Below the pieces are notes generated by a model. That model ran no database searches. It was not told the DNA's origin and saw nothing but the letters and a program-made list of their open reading frames with translations. DNA of 33,820 bases from a virus. The stretch covers positions 1 to 33,820 of the IMG/VR virus record IMGVR_UViG_3300032397_000043; one strand, given 5' to 3'. Of the stretch, positions 14,130 to 23,275 are shown one piece after another. Numbering within the stretch: the stretch's first letter is position 1; each line of letters begins with the position of its first letter. The position numbers were made by a program, and so were the translations under genes.

Positions 14130-15462
14130 TCGAAATCACCTCAATCGCAAGTCCCCCCGGAACAAACGACGGATGATTAATTTCGTCTAAGTTACGCGCT
14201 TCAATATCGAGATCGCTATCTGCACGTTGGTACAGGCGATACGCGATTACGATCGCGGGTTCGGTCTCTTGCGGAATGTACGAGGTAACGGTAGGCAATT
14301 CTCCGGCGACGTTAGTTAAGTGCTGAACCAGAGCCACACGTAACGCGCGCATACGCTCATGAACCAATTCTAGTTGAGGACCGTCACCCGAAACCAAACT
14401 CGTCGGGGACACACTGTCGTCGATCGCACTTTGGCTGTCCATCTCGTCGCTTTCGGCGAACGTATTAAACTGAGTAACTAAAAGATCTCGTAACGCAAGC
14501 GCACGCTGAGCGCTGGTTTGAACTATCGTAGGTTGCGCGGTCTGCACGGTCTGGGCGTTGGTTTGCGCCAGCGTCGCAGAAACTTTAGCAACACCCACTA
14601 GCATACTGCCTTTTACCGCCCGTATAAGCGCGTTCTGATTCACACGCTGCTTGTCTCGCGCCGGCGTCGCGATCGCTGGTACAGACTCGATAGTAGATCC
14701 TAAAGTGCTGGCCTTTTTAGATACCGGGAAAAGAGCACCGATAGAATCCATAACCCGATCGATCGAACTCAACACGTCGGCTACGAACTCCTGTATCGTG
14801 TTGATTAGTTTTTGGGGCGTGTTAATTAGATCCGCTAGCGCTTTACTAAACTCGTCCAAATCGCTGGCGATATTACCGGGAACGCTGAGTAGTTTATCTA
14901 TGTCTTTGTTTATGCTCTGTATACCGTCGGTGAGATTTTCCAACGCATCTAGGTTCGCGGAACGAACAAAACCCTGAACGCCATCAACCGAAAACGAGCC
15001 AACGAAATCGCTATTCAACGCCTCGTTCGCGTCGTCCACTGCGTTCAGCACGCTAGATAGCGTATCGAGGCCGGCACTCGGCGTACTCAGATCTAGGTAT
15101 TTTCGAAACGTAAACTCGATATGGGCAACGCCGCCCTCCGCGGTAGTCTCGCGCACGCGCGCAGGCCCGTCAATTACGACCTGCAATTTGCCGTAGTACG
15201 GATGCACTAACTCGCCAGGGCCAGGCTTTTCTAGCGCAGCTATTAGCGCGTCGCGCGCCTTGTCGTAATTATCCCCGACGAGTATCGCCGAAACCGACGG
15301 GCGCCGCGGAAGCCTGCCCATATCGCGCGCAACGCTCGCCCCAGATTCATCAAGAGGCAAATCATAAAACACCACGCGGCGACCGACCTCATAGTCCGAC
15401 GACTCGGTATAGAATTTTACACCGCGAAACGATGCTTTTTTGTATCGATTTTTCCAGCTCAT
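14122..15462 (-). CDS. Mu gpN/gp43-like tail protein with DNA circularisation N-terminal domain
   Basis: 446 residues. The first 120 residues (SWKNRYKKASFRGVKFYTE, GDNYDKARDALIAALEKPGPGELVHPYYG) match the DNA_circ_N domain of Mu gpN, a tail/baseplate component. The middle is helical and low in complexity (residues about 170-260). The start overlaps the tape measure stop as ATGA. The old link to DNA circularisation is historical; a structural role at the baseplate is more likely. Confidence 0.88.
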   Translation of the reverse strand: MSWKNRYKKASFRGVKFYTESSDYEVGRRVVFYDLPLDESGASVARDMGRLPRRPSVSAILVGDNYDKARDALIAALEKPGPGELVHPYYGKLQVVIDGPARVRETTAEGGVAHIEFTFRKYLDLSTPSAGLDTLSSVLNAVDDANEALNSDFVGSFSVDGVQGFVRSANLDALENLTDGIQSINKDIDKLLSVPGNIASDLDEFSKALADLINTPQKLINTIQEFVADVLSSIDRVMDSIGALFPVSKKASTLGSTIESVPAIATPARDKQRVNQNALIRAVKGSMLVGVAKVSATLAQTNAQTVQTAQPTIVQTSAQRALALRDLLVTQFNTFAESDEMDSQSAIDDSVSPTSLVSGDGPQLELVHERMRALRVALVQHLTNVAGELPTVTSYIPQETEPAIVIAYRLYQRADSDLDIEARNLDEINHPSFVPGGLAIEVISNV

Positions 15463-17495
15463 GGTGTTTGGGAATTCTGCCCCGTGGCGAAATCAGGGCC
15501 GTTACGGGACTTGGACATCTTCTTTACTCGCACGCGATCGTCACTAACCGCTATCTCGATCGTACCCCCGACTTGAACCGGGGTTTGCTGGCCTTGACTA
15601 AACAGCGGGACGGTGCTCAATTCCGGAGTTGTGCCTTCGCCCCACACAGAGGGAACCATCGATGTCGTATTACGTAGATTCTCGGTAGTTTTTCGATATC
15701 TTTGTCCCGCGCCGGCGAGGCCTTCCGAGTACGCCTCGCGCTCTTGCGCGTTACGCCGTTTATTACCTACTGCCACGTCGACTATGCTCTGTATGCCGAA
15801 AGTTTTCCCGATCGTACTAACGAAATTGTTGAATGAGTCGGACTCGCCCATCTTCAGCGCGGCCTCGGTGCTCAACAATTCGCCGCGCAATTTAAACGCT
15901 TTGCCGATCCAGCTATCCAACAAATTACCGATCGCGTAACCGCCAACGGCCGCCCCCATGACACCTAGCGCCGTTGTCACGCCCACCATCGCCGGCCCTA
16001 AATTCATCAAACCGGCGCCTACCGTGCTAGCCAAAGCCCAAGCACCGCGCGCTAGACCAATACCCGCTTTCAATAGCGTCATGGCACTCGCCAGACCAGA
16101 TAGCGCCAATGTCAGTGGCCCCATTACGGCCGCAAACCCCGCTACGTAAATAAGCATCTTGCCGGTATTCTGTACCGCCTCGGGATTAGCTTTCGCAAAA
16201 TCCGCGATTTTACCTATCAGACTTTGCATGTCCTTGGTCAGTGGTTGCAAAGCTGGCGCAAATTTCTCGGCGAGATCTATATAAAGAGTTTGCAGGCTAT
16301 TGTGGAGCTTTTTTACTCCGGCCGTTTGGGTAGTGCCCATGCTTTTAGTTACACGATCTAGCACGCCCTCACCGTTCACGGCCGCGCCCGCGATTTTATC
16401 GAACGCCGAAACCCCGTCATCCCCGACACGAGTAAGCGAGTTCAGTAGTGTCGGTAAAGACTTCATAAGACGCGGACCGAACACGGTACTAAGAACCTTA
16501 AAGCGCATCGCAGGATCGAGGCCCTTCTTATTCATCGCCTCGTTTATCATTTTGAGCAACGTAGCAGGCTCGTTCAAACTCCGCGCCATTTGCTTACCGG
16601 AAATACCGATCTTACCTAGCATAAGCGCGGCCTGCTTACTCGGTTTTCCAAGGGCCATAAGCATAGAGTTCATGGCCATTGCTGCGGTACCGCCTTTGAT
16701 GCCGGCGTCACCTAACAGGCCGATGAGCGTAGTAACTTGCTCCAACGAAACCCCGGCCGCCAAGGCCGCAGGCGCGCCCGTTCTAAGCGCGTCGTAAAGT
16801 TGGCCTACCGAGGTACCGCTCGCAATAGAGGTAGCACCTAACATACCAGCTACGCGCGAGGCATCGCCCGTTTTCATATTGAACGTGTTTAGCAGATCCG
16901 TAACCGCGTCCGTGGCCATCCCAAAGTCAAGACCCGAAAATTTAGCCAGCTTCAAAACGGTCGGCAACGTAGACAGCTGCTCGGCCGCGGAGAAACCCTC
17001 TTGCGCTAACTGCTCGAGCCCTTGCGCCGCTTGCACCGCGCTATACCCGGTCGCCGCCCCTATGCGTTTCGCGCCCGCTTCGAGCTCTTTAAACTGATTA
17101 TCGGTCAGCCCTTGCGTAATGCCTTTCACTCGCGCCATAGCGACATCAAAATCCATCGCCGGCGCAAGCACGGCAGTAAGCGCGTTACGCGCCTGACTAC
17201 CGAGCTGAGTAATCCCTTGTCCCGCCAGCGCCAGGTTACCAGCAAAGTCGAAACCCCCCAATAGCCCGCCGCGCCCGGTACGCCCGCCGCGACCAATAGC
17301 GGCCAACGGAGCCGGCACACCCGCAATCTGGCCGGCCGCCACTATCTGTCCACCGATATTGAAACCTCGGCTAGATTTCCGCAAACCGTCGCTCGCGCGC
17401 GCCACGCTAGAAAAGGCTTTTTGAATAGTGGCGGCGGGTCCGGAAACTAAATCCCGCAGCTTGATAGTGAGCGAAGCTGTAGCGTTAGCTGCCAC
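15459..17495 (-). CDS. Tail tape measure protein (Mu gp42-like)
   Basis: 678 residues, GTG start with GGGAG nine bases upstream. Residues about 110-330 form the TP901-type tape-measure core (DVAMARVKGITQGLT, GAATGYSAVQAAQGLEQLAQ). Hydrophobic segments (about 445-540) could serve as membrane-interacting parts. The overall composition is Ala/Gly-rich and helical. At about 0.15 nm per residue the tail would be near 100 nm. It follows the gp41 frameshift gene with an 11-base overlap, as tape measures do. Confidence 0.92.
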   Translation of the reverse strand: MAANATASLTIKLRDLVSGPAATIQKAFSSVARASDGLRKSSRGFNIGGQIVAAGQIAGVPAPLAAIGRGGRTGRGGLLGGFDFAGNLALAGQGITQLGSQARNALTAVLAPAMDFDVAMARVKGITQGLTDNQFKELEAGAKRIGAATGYSAVQAAQGLEQLAQEGFSAAEQLSTLPTVLKLAKFSGLDFGMATDAVTDLLNTFNMKTGDASRVAGMLGATSIASGTSVGQLYDALRTGAPAALAAGVSLEQVTTLIGLLGDAGIKGGTAAMAMNSMLMALGKPSKQAALMLGKIGISGKQMARSLNEPATLLKMINEAMNKKGLDPAMRFKVLSTVFGPRLMKSLPTLLNSLTRVGDDGVSAFDKIAGAAVNGEGVLDRVTKSMGTTQTAGVKKLHNSLQTLYIDLAEKFAPALQPLTKDMQSLIGKIADFAKANPEAVQNTGKMLIYVAGFAAVMGPLTLALSGLASAMTLLKAGIGLARGAWALASTVGAGLMNLGPAMVGVTTALGVMGAAVGGYAIGNLLDSWIGKAFKLRGELLSTEAALKMGESDSFNNFVSTIGKTFGIQSIVDVAVGNKRRNAQEREAYSEGLAGAGQRYRKTTENLRNTTSMVPSVWGEGTTPELSTVPLFSQGQQTPVQVGGTIEIAVSDDRVRVKKMSKSRNGPDFATGQNSQTP

Positions 17496-17873
17496 GTTTG
17501 TTTACTCCCATCAAGATCGCCGTCGCCGTTTCGTACCACCAATCAAGATCCTCTAAGTCTAGGGCGTAAAGCTCGCTAGGTTGCCAGTGAAAAACATAAG
17601 CTAACAAAGCAGCGCGAGCTTTCCACCCAACTACACACTCCGTTTTTTTGTGATAATCTCGCTCAACGCCTCGATGTCCGAAGCGTCAAGTTGCTCAACT
17701 TCAAACGAAGAGATCTGGCACATGCGCGCCACTAGTTTTAGTGTCTTGGCCACGTCGCCGACGGCCTCGTCCAAAACTAGCAGATCGGCGCCCTTGACCC
17801 TATCCTTGATCGTAAGCGCCGATCTCTCTTTTCCTTCATCCGACTTGATCGCAAATTTCAGTTTGTATTCCAC
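17485..17873 (-). CDS. gp41 minus-1 frameshift product (tail assembly chaperone, long form)
   Basis: Reading gp41 from 17873 and slipping back one base on the seven-A run at 17643-17649 opens a 52-codon extension to the TAA at 17485-17487, giving 129 residues. The extension contains LLAYVFHWQPSELYALDLED, the core pattern of the P2 GpE/E' family of small tail assembly proteins. No start codon with an RBS opens this frame on its own. P2, Mu and lambda relatives make a short and a long chaperone this way to load the tape measure. Confidence 0.85.
17606..17649 (-). other. Programmed minus-1 frameshift site A-AAA-AAA
   Basis: On the minus strand the gp41 codons ACA AAA AAA CGG form the heptamer A AAA AAA at 17649-17643, a canonical minus-1 slippery sequence in the right phase. 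The zero-frame TAG is 10 bases later. About 20 bases downstream AAAGC-N7-GCTTT (17622-17606) can form a small hairpin. The new frame encodes a GpE-like domain, which is strong independent support for slippage. Confidence 0.85.
17631..17873 (-). CDS. Tail assembly chaperone, Mu gp41-like (short form)
   Basis: 80 residues. The sequence begins MEYKLKFAIKSDEGKERSAL and contains VKGADLLVLDEAVGD and a helical Asp/Glu-rich section (LDASDIEALSEII), typical of gp41/tail assembly chaperones. The gene lies between tube and tape measure, where chaperones of contractile tails sit. It ends at TAG 10 bases after a slippery heptamer, so it is also the first part of a fusion protein. AGGAGGA lies close upstream of the ATG. 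Confidence 0.85.
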   Translation of the reverse strand: MEYKLKFAIKSDEGKERSALTIKDRVKGADLLVLDEAVGDVAKTLKLVARMCQISSFEVEQLDASDIEALSEIITKKRSV

Positions 17874-17891
17874 ATATCCTCCTACCGCAGT

Positions 17892-18245
17892 CTAGAGTTG
17901 TTTAGCTGGATCACCCTCGTAGGAGATCTTGAGATCTCCTTTACCGGACAAAGCCGGGGGATCGATCGCGCACGCGTTGGCTACTAGGTATTTTACGCCT
18001 GTGTCCAACTCAAGCACAATCGACACGTTAGCGTGGTCGGCCAGCGCTTGCAGATCGGTGTCCGACGTGTGGATCAGAGTGCCTTGCACGGTCGCTGCAA
18101 TAGGCTCTTCCGAGTACCCGATCCTGCGGTTATCGGCGTATTTAGATTCGCGCTTAAGGCCGCCGAACGAAAAATCCACTTCGCCATTTTTCGCGAGAAT
18201 GGTATCGCCGTCAACTTTGATTGTGATTTGTCCTGAAACTTTCAT
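17892..18245 (-). CDS. Tail tube protein (Mu gpM-like)
   Basis: 117 residues from the ATG at 18245, with AAGGAG six bases upstream; the open frame continues into the sheath gene but that is out of place. The opening KVSGQITIKVDGDTILAKNG and the SEEPIAATVQGTLIHTSDTD section are typical of the Mu-type tail tube family. It polymerises into the inner tube under the sheath. Normal size and place directly after the sheath gene. Confidence 0.92.
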   Translation of the reverse strand: MKVSGQITIKVDGDTILAKNGEVDFSFGGLKRESKYADNRRIGYSEEPIAATVQGTLIHTSDTDLQALADHANVSIVLELDTGVKYLVANACAIDPPALSGKGDLKISYEGDPAKQL

Positions 18246-18255
18246 GTTACTCTCC

Positions 18256-19731
18256 TTATCGGATAAACGAGATCTGACCAGCAAATACTAGGAAGCTGTT
18301 TATGATGTCCGGAGGAACGATCGCATTTACGCGATTCGGATCGCTAGAGTCACGTTCGACCAAAAGATCGGCCATATACTGATCGGGATTCTCTACCCAG
18401 CCACTAAAGAACCACTCCCAAAACAGCGCCACAAGCTCGGCGCGAACGACGCTAGGAGTCGCAACTTTCGGTCGCGGGATACCGTCGTCGTCGGCCAACT
18501 TGAAATTCGCGAACTTGCTCGCTATGCGCGCCCGGATCGTGTATCGGATCGCGTGCAGCGTCCGCACGGTCGGGGACAAATCGAACAGAGCGAGATCCGA
18601 AAGCCCGGACGTAGTAATCTTGGTCGTTACCAAGCGCTCTACACACATACCGCCAGAGTCATTAGCCTTCAAGGTACTAACCCCAAGACCTAGAAGCGTA
18701 TCGCGTTGCGCCCTGGTAAATCGAGTGCCGCGCGCGGCCGCGTACGCGTTCGAAAGAGAAGTGCCGCACTGATGACGAGCTGGGTCGACTTGCACGCTAG
18801 CTGCGTTGATCGCCGCAATCTGCGCCGCAACCTCCCACGGGGTTAGACACAGAGCGCTCGTCTCGTAACCGGACATGCACAACACGGAGCTATTGAAACT
18901 CCCCGCGTAGGTGGCCAGATTAGCGGTAGTATCACAGACCGCGCCGAAAAGAACACCTTCGATACAACGCATAGCAGATTCACGCGATTCCATCTCAGTC
19001 ACTAGCTTCGCAATCTCGGTCGTGGTGTAGCAACCACAAACCACGGTGTTGTACTGGTCCTCGCCCATGCCAGTTACGGCCGTTGCGTGATCCGAGTCGC
19101 CCGATCCAGCGGTAGTGCCTTGCGTAATCGTAACGGTGATACCCGCAGGCATCGACTCGTTCACCATCAGGTTCACGCCTAACTTGATCTGGTTTCCAAA
19201 TACGCCCTTGTGTACGGCCGTGCACTCGACAATGTCCCCATTGCCGTCAATACAAACCACGGGCAGATCCGTAAGTGCCGCAGCGGCCGCGACAGCCGCG
19301 GTAACCAAAGCGCTAGCCGTATCACTGACCGCGACACTGATCGTAAACCGGCGGCCGGCAATGTAAAACGCGATCGATCCGGAGGCTGTAGCCGTTCCCA
19401 CAATCGTGAATTTATGCACGGCCTTAGCGCCGCCCACAAGATCGGTCAGCGGTATAGCCCACACTGGCGTCAAACGATCGACCGCTTTATAGGCTTTGAC
19501 CATTTCGTAAAGCTGTGAGTGAGCACCGAAAAGGGCGAGCGCTGAAGCCTCACTAGGAATCGGATAAACCGACCCAGCCGTAGCGACGCTACCGGACGTG
19601 AGCTGATTGCCAACCAGTAACACGTTGTGGGGTTGAAGTTGTAACCCCCGCACGGCGCGACTCGAATCAAATTCGATGTACGAGCCCGGGGTGTTGATAA
19701 CTAGAGGTATTGTGTTGAACGCAATCGACAT
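18256..19731 (-). CDS. Tail sheath protein (Mu gpL-like)
   Basis: 491 residues, ATG with AGGAG seven to eight bases upstream. The N-terminus (FNTIPLVINTPGSYIEFDSSRA) and the GLQLQPHNVLLVGN segment are diagnostic of Mu-type sheath proteins; the SVQVDPARHQCGTSLSN region and C-terminal domain (about 350-491) complete the family length. It forms the contractile outer tail and makes this phage a myovirus. Confidence 0.95.
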   Translation of the reverse strand: MSIAFNTIPLVINTPGSYIEFDSSRAVRGLQLQPHNVLLVGNQLTSGSVATAGSVYPIPSEASALALFGAHSQLYEMVKAYKAVDRLTPVWAIPLTDLVGGAKAVHKFTIVGTATASGSIAFYIAGRRFTISVAVSDTASALVTAAVAAAAALTDLPVVCIDGNGDIVECTAVHKGVFGNQIKLGVNLMVNESMPAGITVTITQGTTAGSGDSDHATAVTGMGEDQYNTVVCGCYTTTEIAKLVTEMESRESAMRCIEGVLFGAVCDTTANLATYAGSFNSSVLCMSGYETSALCLTPWEVAAQIAAINAASVQVDPARHQCGTSLSNAYAAARGTRFTRAQRDTLLGLGVSTLKANDSGGMCVERLVTTKITTSGLSDLALFDLSPTVRTLHAIRYTIRARIASKFANFKLADDDGIPRPKVATPSVVRAELVALFWEWFFSGWVENPDQYMADLLVERDSSDPNRVNAIVPPDIINSFLVFAGQISFIR

Positions 19732-19741
19732 GTCTTTTCTC

Positions 19742-19945
19742 CTACTGTAATCGAACTTTCACTTGAGTGCCGCCAGGTTTGCGATAGACCAAATACGTAT
19801 TTCCGTTGGGCGTCGGAACTATCCAAATTCCTATAGCGCCGTCGAACGGCAATGTTGGCATTTCCTCACAAACGTACGGCTCCATAATCAGTTTTTCGTT
19901 ACCTACGGTCGCATCTTCGATGTATTTCGAAACTATTTTTACCAC
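19742..19945 (-). CDS. Small hypothetical protein at the gp38 position
   Basis: 67 residues, GTG start with AGGAGA six bases upstream. The sequence includes MEPYVCEEMPTLPFDGAIG and ends in a beta-rich segment (NGNTYLVYRKPGG). In Mu-like phages a short protein (gp38, DUF2635) sits here before the sheath gene, but I do not see a clear DUF2635 pattern. Role unknown. Confidence 0.6.
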   Translation of the reverse strand: MVKIVSKYIEDATVGNEKLIMEPYVCEEMPTLPFDGAIGIWIVPTPNGNTYLVYRKPGGTQVKVRLQ

Positions 19946-19954
19946 GCCTATCTC

Positions 19955-20467
19955 CTACGAGTGGTAGTCTATAATCAATATATCATCGGCGATAATGTCC
20001 CCGCTTAGACCCGAGGCGCCGCCACTATTATTTATGTGAATTTGATTAGTGGAGAACACGTCAAAATCTGGAATCGCCCCCGTCGTACCGACCACTTGTT
20101 TATTTATCTGCCGTATACCGGCGACTACCGAAACGCTCACACTTTGGGCGTTCACCTGATTATGGAGCAAAGTAAAATAGCCCGCGGTCACCTCGCCTGC
20201 GGTGACTTTGTGCATCTCTTGCCGAATTTCCTCGGAGATACGCACAAACTGCCCGGTAGTACCCAGCGCGATATAGAAACCCGGCGTTGCGCCCGCAGTT
20301 TGCTCTATTACTCGTCCGCGATCTGTAGCTACCTGTACGATAGCGTTGCGCGCGGCCTCGTCGACGACCGCGTTGAGCCCTTGAATCACGTGATTGCCGC
20401 GCCCAACAACGTCCGTCGGATCTATATCCGCTGGAGTCATTGTGCCATGTTGAATCGGGTTAGACAC
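19955..20467 (-). CDS. Hypothetical virion protein between gp37 and sheath
   Basis: 170 residues. The GTG at 20467 is preferred to the TTG at 20479 because GGAGG lies five bases before it; it overlaps the gp37 stop by eight bases. The N-terminus has an acidic TPADIDPTDVVGRG motif, then a helix (NAVVDEAARNAIVQVATDRG). The C-terminal half has alternating beta-strand character (SVSVSVVAGIRQINKQVVG; GDIIADDILIIDYHS). It reads like a small fibre-type or tail-terminator accessory protein. No family recognised. Confidence 0.55.
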   Translation of the reverse strand: MSNPIQHGTMTPADIDPTDVVGRGNHVIQGLNAVVDEAARNAIVQVATDRGRVIEQTAGATPGFYIALGTTGQFVRISEEIRQEMHKVTAGEVTAGYFTLLHNQVNAQSVSVSVVAGIRQINKQVVGTTGAIPDFDVFSTNQIHINNSGGASGLSGDIIADDILIIDYHS

Positions 20468-21080
20468 TGGCGCCTCCAACTACCAGGGCGCGACCGCCCA
20501 AAAGTAAGGAAAATCGACCGTAAACCGGCCGTGGTAAATTGAAATAGACGTCGTCTTCCGCCTCTACGTTACCGTCCGGTACGGGACCGAGATTGTAGTC
20601 TACGTGCAAGTGATCGAAATCGTCAAGTTCGGCCTCGTCGTCATTCGTAAGATCCACTAATTGTCCCCACGAAACGGCCCAGAGCGCCACACCTACGCCA
20701 TCTAAATCAGGGGTATATAGGTTACGAGCCCGGATGTCTTGCGGCGCGCTCAAACAACCGTCGAGCCCCCAAAACTGGCCAGGCGTAGCTAGCACGCGTA
20801 GTAGTAAAGTAACAAGATTCAACGCACTATCCCCGCGCGGGCTATTCGCGTGCGAGCGATCAAAAACAAACGCCGACATACGGGCGAGGCCAGCAAACGT
20901 AACGAGCGGCGACTTGTCAGTATCGCAGCCAAGAACCGAAATTACAACCGAAGGCGCCTTCGAAGCGTAGCGCTTGATCGCATCGAGAGAATACTCGCCG
21001 CCGTGCGTCGACACGGTTACGTCAGTCATAGCCGCGGCAATCGTATTCTTCGCGCCCGTGCGTAGCTCAAGGAGGTTCAT
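20460..21080 (-). CDS. Mu gp37-like protein (DUF1834), tail terminator candidate
   Basis: 206 residues from the ATG at 21080, which overlaps the gpG stop as ATGA. The pattern TFAGLARMSAFVFDRSHAN, RVLATPGQFWGLDG and DLDGVGVALWAVSWGQ fits DUF1834. The protein lies in the neck/tail-terminator position of Mu. It ends in a Gly/Val-rich section. Family call good, precise role inferred from position. Confidence 0.82.
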   Translation of the reverse strand: MNLLELRTGAKNTIAAAMTDVTVSTHGGEYSLDAIKRYASKAPSVVISVLGCDTDKSPLVTFAGLARMSAFVFDRSHANSPRGDSALNLVTLLLRVLATPGQFWGLDGCLSAPQDIRARNLYTPDLDGVGVALWAVSWGQLVDLTNDDEAELDDFDHLHVDYNLGPVPDGNVEAEDDVYFNLPRPVYGRFSLLLGGRALVVGGASV

Positions 21081-21520
21081 AGCGTCTCTTGTAGCCAATC
21101 CGAAACCGCGTTTTCGATCTCGTTTACGTTGTCTTTACTTACACCTAAGAACGGCCGCGCCTCAATATTACGATCTTCATCCCCAAATTGATGAGTAGGC
21201 CCGTAAATCATCGAAGTAAAAGCGCTCGCCGATTTGGTATCAGCCTCGCTCGCAATATCGTCCAAAAGAGATCCGCTACTGACCAATATGCTCTGATTCC
21301 CGTGCCTCGTCCGACGATATTTCTCGCTCCACTCAACCCAGCGCTCGCCCACAGGTTCAGTTTTCTCTTTATCGATCCGGCGCCGGGTTTGGCTTTCTAA
21401 AATAGCGGCCGCCACCTCCATAACATCGCCGGTCTTGGTGACGCTCTTGAGCCAACCGTTTAAGCGCGCGCCTAATCGGTCAAGCTCTTGACTACTGACT
21501 TCTAGTGTAGCACCGGGCAC
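21077..21520 (-). CDS. Virion morphogenesis protein, Mu gpG-like
   Basis: 147 residues, GTG start in a TAGTG overlap with the gp36 stop. The sequence (LARLNGWLK-like helix, AAAILESQTRRRIDKEKTEP, GERWVEWSEKYRR, YGPTHQFGDE, ARPFLGVS) is diagnostic of the P2 gpS/Mu gpG family, tail completion or head-tail joining proteins. In Mu gpG lies after gpF; here it is moved to between gp36 and gp37. Confidence 0.9.
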   Translation of the reverse strand: MPGATLEVSSQELDRLGARLNGWLKSVTKTGDVMEVAAAILESQTRRRIDKEKTEPVGERWVEWSEKYRRTRHGNQSILVSSGSLLDDIASEADTKSASAFTSMIYGPTHQFGDEDRNIEARPFLGVSKDNVNEIENAVSDWLQETL

Positions 21521-21948
21521 TAGAATAACCTCGATAGACTAGAACGAGTAAACGTGCGCTCCGAGCTAATTATTTCGGCCGTCGAGTTTGCCTCGATAGT
21601 GTTCAACCCAGACTCAACAGTAAGGCGAATTTTCTGTTGCGCTACCGCAAGCAAGTATTTGAGCGCGTCGTCATAGCGCTTGCGTTGCTCTTCGGTGACC
21701 GTGTTTGCGGTAAACGACGCATTATACAGCGCCATATCACAACAGAGTTTCTCGAAACCGTCCGGGACCGACACAAACGGAAAACCGGGGAGACCACATA
21801 CGTAACTGTTTATCGTCGAAGTCGCGTCGTCTAGCGCAGCCTGCAACACAGACGTATCGATCGCGCCGTTATTGTCGTGATCCGTGGCCACGATAACAAT
21901 ATCGGAACCGTACCGATCGATACAATTCTGTTGCGTAGCATACGCCAC
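21520..21948 (-). CDS. Head-tail connector protein, Mu gp36-like (DUF1320)
   Basis: 142 residues, GTG start overlapping the preceding stop by one base. The N-terminus (AYATQQNCIDRYG) and the ALDDATSTINSYVCG helix are the DUF1320 signature, followed by KYLLAVAQQKIRL. DUF1320 proteins form the neck adaptor ring in Mu-like phages. Two vicinal cysteines (KLCCDMA) are unusual. Length normal. Confidence 0.9.
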   Translation of the reverse strand: MAYATQQNCIDRYGSDIVIVATDHDNNGAIDTSVLQAALDDATSTINSYVCGLPGFPFVSVPDGFEKLCCDMALYNASFTANTVTEEQRKRYDDALKYLLAVAQQKIRLTVESGLNTIEANSTAEIISSERTFTRSSLSRLF

Positions 21949-22334
21949 TAATCGACCTCAATTTTCACAGAAAAAGCAGGGTCGGCGCGAAGCGTGTCTA
22001 ACAGCTCTTGTTGACACTTGCTCGAGGGTAATCGGTGCTTGCCGCACGCCCAAAAACGGCCAGCGCGCCGGCGCCCGCCAGGGGCTTTACACGAAATAAG
22101 AACGGTCGGGTCTTTATCTCCCCCCGGGAGGATTACAGGGGTTTCCGCACTAATGGCTTCATCAGACCCGACCGAAGATCCCGAATACGCGTCATACATC
22201 AAATCAAGGAGTTTCTCTTTACCTATACTCTTCGGGATCTTAAGTTTTAGCTCTTTTTCCGCGATAGAGCGCAGCTCGGACAAGTCGTCTTGCCCAAACT
22301 GTGCTCTAAATTCCTCGCGTGTGTTTTTCTCCAC
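21948..22334 (-). CDS. Mu gp35-like protein
   Basis: 128 residues, GTG start with AGGAGG six bases upstream. The N-terminal 60 residues are a helical SAP/HeH-like section (DLSELRSIAEKELKLKI, LDLMYDAYSG). The C-terminus has GGRRRAGRFWACGKHRL followed by LLDTLRADPAFSVKIEVD, the FluMu/gp35 pattern of a short domain between capsid and connector genes. It may be a head completion or chaperone protein. Direct evidence on its role in Mu is thin. Confidence 0.75.
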   Translation of the reverse strand: MEKNTREEFRAQFGQDDLSELRSIAEKELKLKIPKSIGKEKLLDLMYDAYSGSSVGSDEAISAETPVILPGGDKDPTVLISCKAPGGRRRAGRFWACGKHRLPSSKCQQELLDTLRADPAFSVKIEVD

Positions 22335-22354
22335 CTTATCCTCCTAAGATGTGA

Positions 22355-23260
22355 TTACGGAAGTTCAGGAACCACAACCACTTGCAGCCTGTTACGCAGC
22401 TCGTTCGGAGTATTCGAGCTGTCAAGCAACTCAGCGTGAATCAACTTGCCAGCTGTCCACTGATGATAAGGTCCTACCATCAAAATATTCGGATTGATGC
22501 CGAGTTTTTTGCCTTCGTCGTTCGCGAACGCTTGCATTGCCGAGACCGCAGTTTCAAGATTCGCCGTGGTCAGCGCGCCTTCAGCACGAAGCGCAGTCTG
22601 CCAAAGCCCAAAGCCCGCGTTACCGCGAGCCTTGACGCCGAACCTAAACTCGTCCAACTCAAACACGTTCGCGGCGGTAAGGTCGGTCTGGGCGGTCATC
22701 TGCGGCGCTTGCCTTAACTGCCAGAGCATCGGTTTCACGATCTTGGTAGTATCGAGCAGGTACCACGGATGCGCAGCGTTAGCGCCGCCGTTGTTCAACA
22801 GATTCGAAACGCTCGCGGGCGCGTCGCGGCCTACCGGGTGATCGGTATCGAAGAAGTACTGGCCGTCGTAACACACGGTCGAATCGCCCAGCAAAAACAG
22901 AGCGTAGACGATCTCGTGAGGCCACATACCCAACGAAGCGCCAGCTGCCTCGGAATAAGTCGAGTACGCACCGACCGAATCGTCCTCGATATCATCGATC
23001 GGAACGGCCCAGGTCAGTTCGAACTTTTTGTTCGTGATCGTGTAATCGTACGCGGCAAAACGTTGAATTTGCCGCGGGCCGATCCACTCGCGAAGAGACG
23101 GCAGTTGACCGAGCCAACCGTACCGCTCGGCGCGCGTCGCGGACGAAACACGCATCGCGATCGTATCAACCTGCGACTGTTGTTTGCTGTCCAAACCGCG
23201 CTTGAACGCAGCTTGCCAGCCAACGAATAGATCCTGTAAGTTTGTGCTGTTTACAATCAT
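22355..23260 (-). CDS. Major capsid protein (Mu gpT-like)
   Basis: 301 residues, typical for gpT. Diagnostic patterns are LQDLFVGWQAAFKRGLD, ERYGWLGQLPSLREWIG and ELTWAVPIDDIEDDSVG in the first third, and DGQYFFDTDHPV near the middle. It has the HK97-type capsid fold of this family and forms the icosahedral head. Its message would come from the promoter near 25150. Confidence 0.95.
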   Translation of the reverse strand: MIVNSTNLQDLFVGWQAAFKRGLDSKQQSQVDTIAMRVSSATRAERYGWLGQLPSLREWIGPRQIQRFAAYDYTITNKKFELTWAVPIDDIEDDSVGAYSTYSEAAGASLGMWPHEIVYALFLLGDSTVCYDGQYFFDTDHPVGRDAPASVSNLLNNGGANAAHPWYLLDTTKIVKPMLWQLRQAPQMTAQTDLTAANVFELDEFRFGVKARGNAGFGLWQTALRAEGALTTANLETAVSAMQAFANDEGKKLGINPNILMVGPYHQWTAGKLIHAELLDSSNTPNELRNRLQVVVVPELP

Positions 23261-23275
23261 GGTGTCCTATTTCCT

